From: Pseudomonadota bacterium
Lineage (GTDB): Bacteria; Pseudomonadota; Gammaproteobacteria; Burkholderiales; Casimicrobiaceae
DNA length: 43,773 nucleotides
Direction of reading: 5' to 3'
Assembly: GCA_018241785.1 (NCBI GenBank)
Contig: JAFEDF010000229.1
Span: 1-43,773, forward strand
Shown here: positions 43,321 to 43,773 of the stretch, piece after piece
Position numbering within the stretch: position 1 is the stretch's first letter
Layout of the letters: each line of letters begins with the position of its first letter
Notes under the pieces: model-generated
The model's input: the letters and a program-made list of their open reading frames with translations, nothing else
Told to the model about the DNA's origin: nothing
Databases searched by the model: none
Made by a program: the position numbers and the translations under genes

Positions 43321-43773
43321 ACGCGATGAAACGCGACGCGCTCCCCGGGCTTGCCCCGCTCGCCGGTGCACCGGAGGCCCCCACAGCGGCGGCCGCCGGC
43401 TGGCCGCGCGCGCTCGCGACCCTCGCGATCGTCGAGGTCGCGATCATCATCGCCTATTTCAGCACCGCCGCGACGATGGTCGCGACCTGGGCGCGCACCG
43501 AGACCTTCGCGCACGGATTCGTCATCCTGCCGATTTCGCTGTGGCTCGTCTGGCGGCGACGCGCAGAGGTCGCGTCCATGGCACCCAGGCCATCGTGGAT
43601 CGCCATGCCGGCCATGGCGCTGGTCGGTTTCGTCTGGCTCCTCGGACACGTCGCTGCGGTCAACGCGCTCGACGAGTTCGCCTTCGTCGGCCTGCTCGTG
43701 CTGTCGGTTCCGGCGGTGCTCGGCGTCACGGTCACGCGCGCGGTGCTGTTCCCACTCGGTTTCCTGTTCTTCG
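43317..43773 (+). CDS. xrtA: Exosortase A (XrtA/EpsH), N-terminal part
   Basis: The gene runs off the window; 152 codons are visible. GTG at 43317 overlaps the previous stop (GTGA), and an in-frame ATG at 43326 is an alternative. The visible part has three membrane helices (about 31-52, 68-82, 97-118), and the exosortase motif TFAHGFVILPISLWLVWRRR. The catalytic Cys, Arg and His lie beyond the edge. It would process PEP-CTERM proteins such as the one at 24712-25545. Confidence 0.92.
   Translation, partial: MNAMKRDALPGLAPLAGAPEAPTAAAAGWPRALATLAIVEVAIIIAYFSTAATMVATWARTETFAHGFVILPISLWLVWRRRAEVASMAPRPSWIAMPAMALVGFVWLLGHVAAVNALDEFAFVGLLVLSVPAVLGVTVTRAVLFPLGFLFF

Overview
The window is about 43.8 kb of high-GC DNA with short intergenic gaps, GTG and TTG starts and many 1-8 bp gene overlaps. 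The gene content points to a betaproteobacterium: tyrS/M23 peptidase/anmK/erpA/argC/rpsI/rplM synteny, argH divergent from an AlgZ/AlgR pair, Sox thiosulfate oxidation, and an exosortase A (XrtA/EpsH) PEP-CTERM exopolysaccharide locus. A sulfur-oxidising, floc- or biofilm-forming member is likely. The species cannot be named from the sequence.

Layout. 1-1861: end of a sox operon (soxX tail, soxB). 1864-19465: mostly core genes, namely tyrS, an M23 endopeptidase, anmK, erpA, argC, rpsI, rplM, an OsmC-family gene, a beta-hydroxyacid dehydrogenase, argH, a LytS/LytTR two-component pair, a PfkB kinase, plsC, apaH, rep helicase, a dihaem cytochrome c and tRNA-Arg(CCG). Three near-identical long palindromes sit at gene ends here, and a degenerate half copy lies inside a coding sequence far downstream. 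A probable small RNA with two CUCCUCCU hairpin loops lies between rplM and the OsmC-family gene.

19487-22184: accessory DNA next to the tRNA. It holds two toxin-antitoxin pairs (DUF1778/GNAT, the toxin apparently starting at CTG; and a PemK/MazF-like pair with a TTG start) around a LolA-like periplasmic protein gene.

22211-33839: an exosortase-linked lipid and envelope region. It has two divergent acyltransferases (the PEP-CTERM-associated acyltransferase and an N-acyl amino acid synthase-like protein), a hexapeptide acyltransferase, a PEP-CTERM protein behind a good sigma-54 promoter, a GT-B glycosyltransferase, an FtsX/MacB-type ABC transporter (two permeases plus ATPase), a nitroreductase-like/ThiF pair and a DUF1302-like outer-membrane barrel. 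With the LolA-like protein, this looks like a set able to make, modify and move a lipid or lipid-linked product across the envelope; that reading is inference.

34163-43773: the canonical XrtA exopolysaccharide operon in order: export lipoprotein, chain-length determinant, tyrosine autokinase, TIGR03016 barrel, ExeA-like ATPase, UDP-GlcNAc 2-epimerase, polysaccharide deacetylase, FemAB-like protein and the start of exosortase A, which is cut by the window edge. A candidate sigma-54 promoter similar to that of the PEP-CTERM gene precedes it, suggesting co-regulation of the polymer and its sorted protein.
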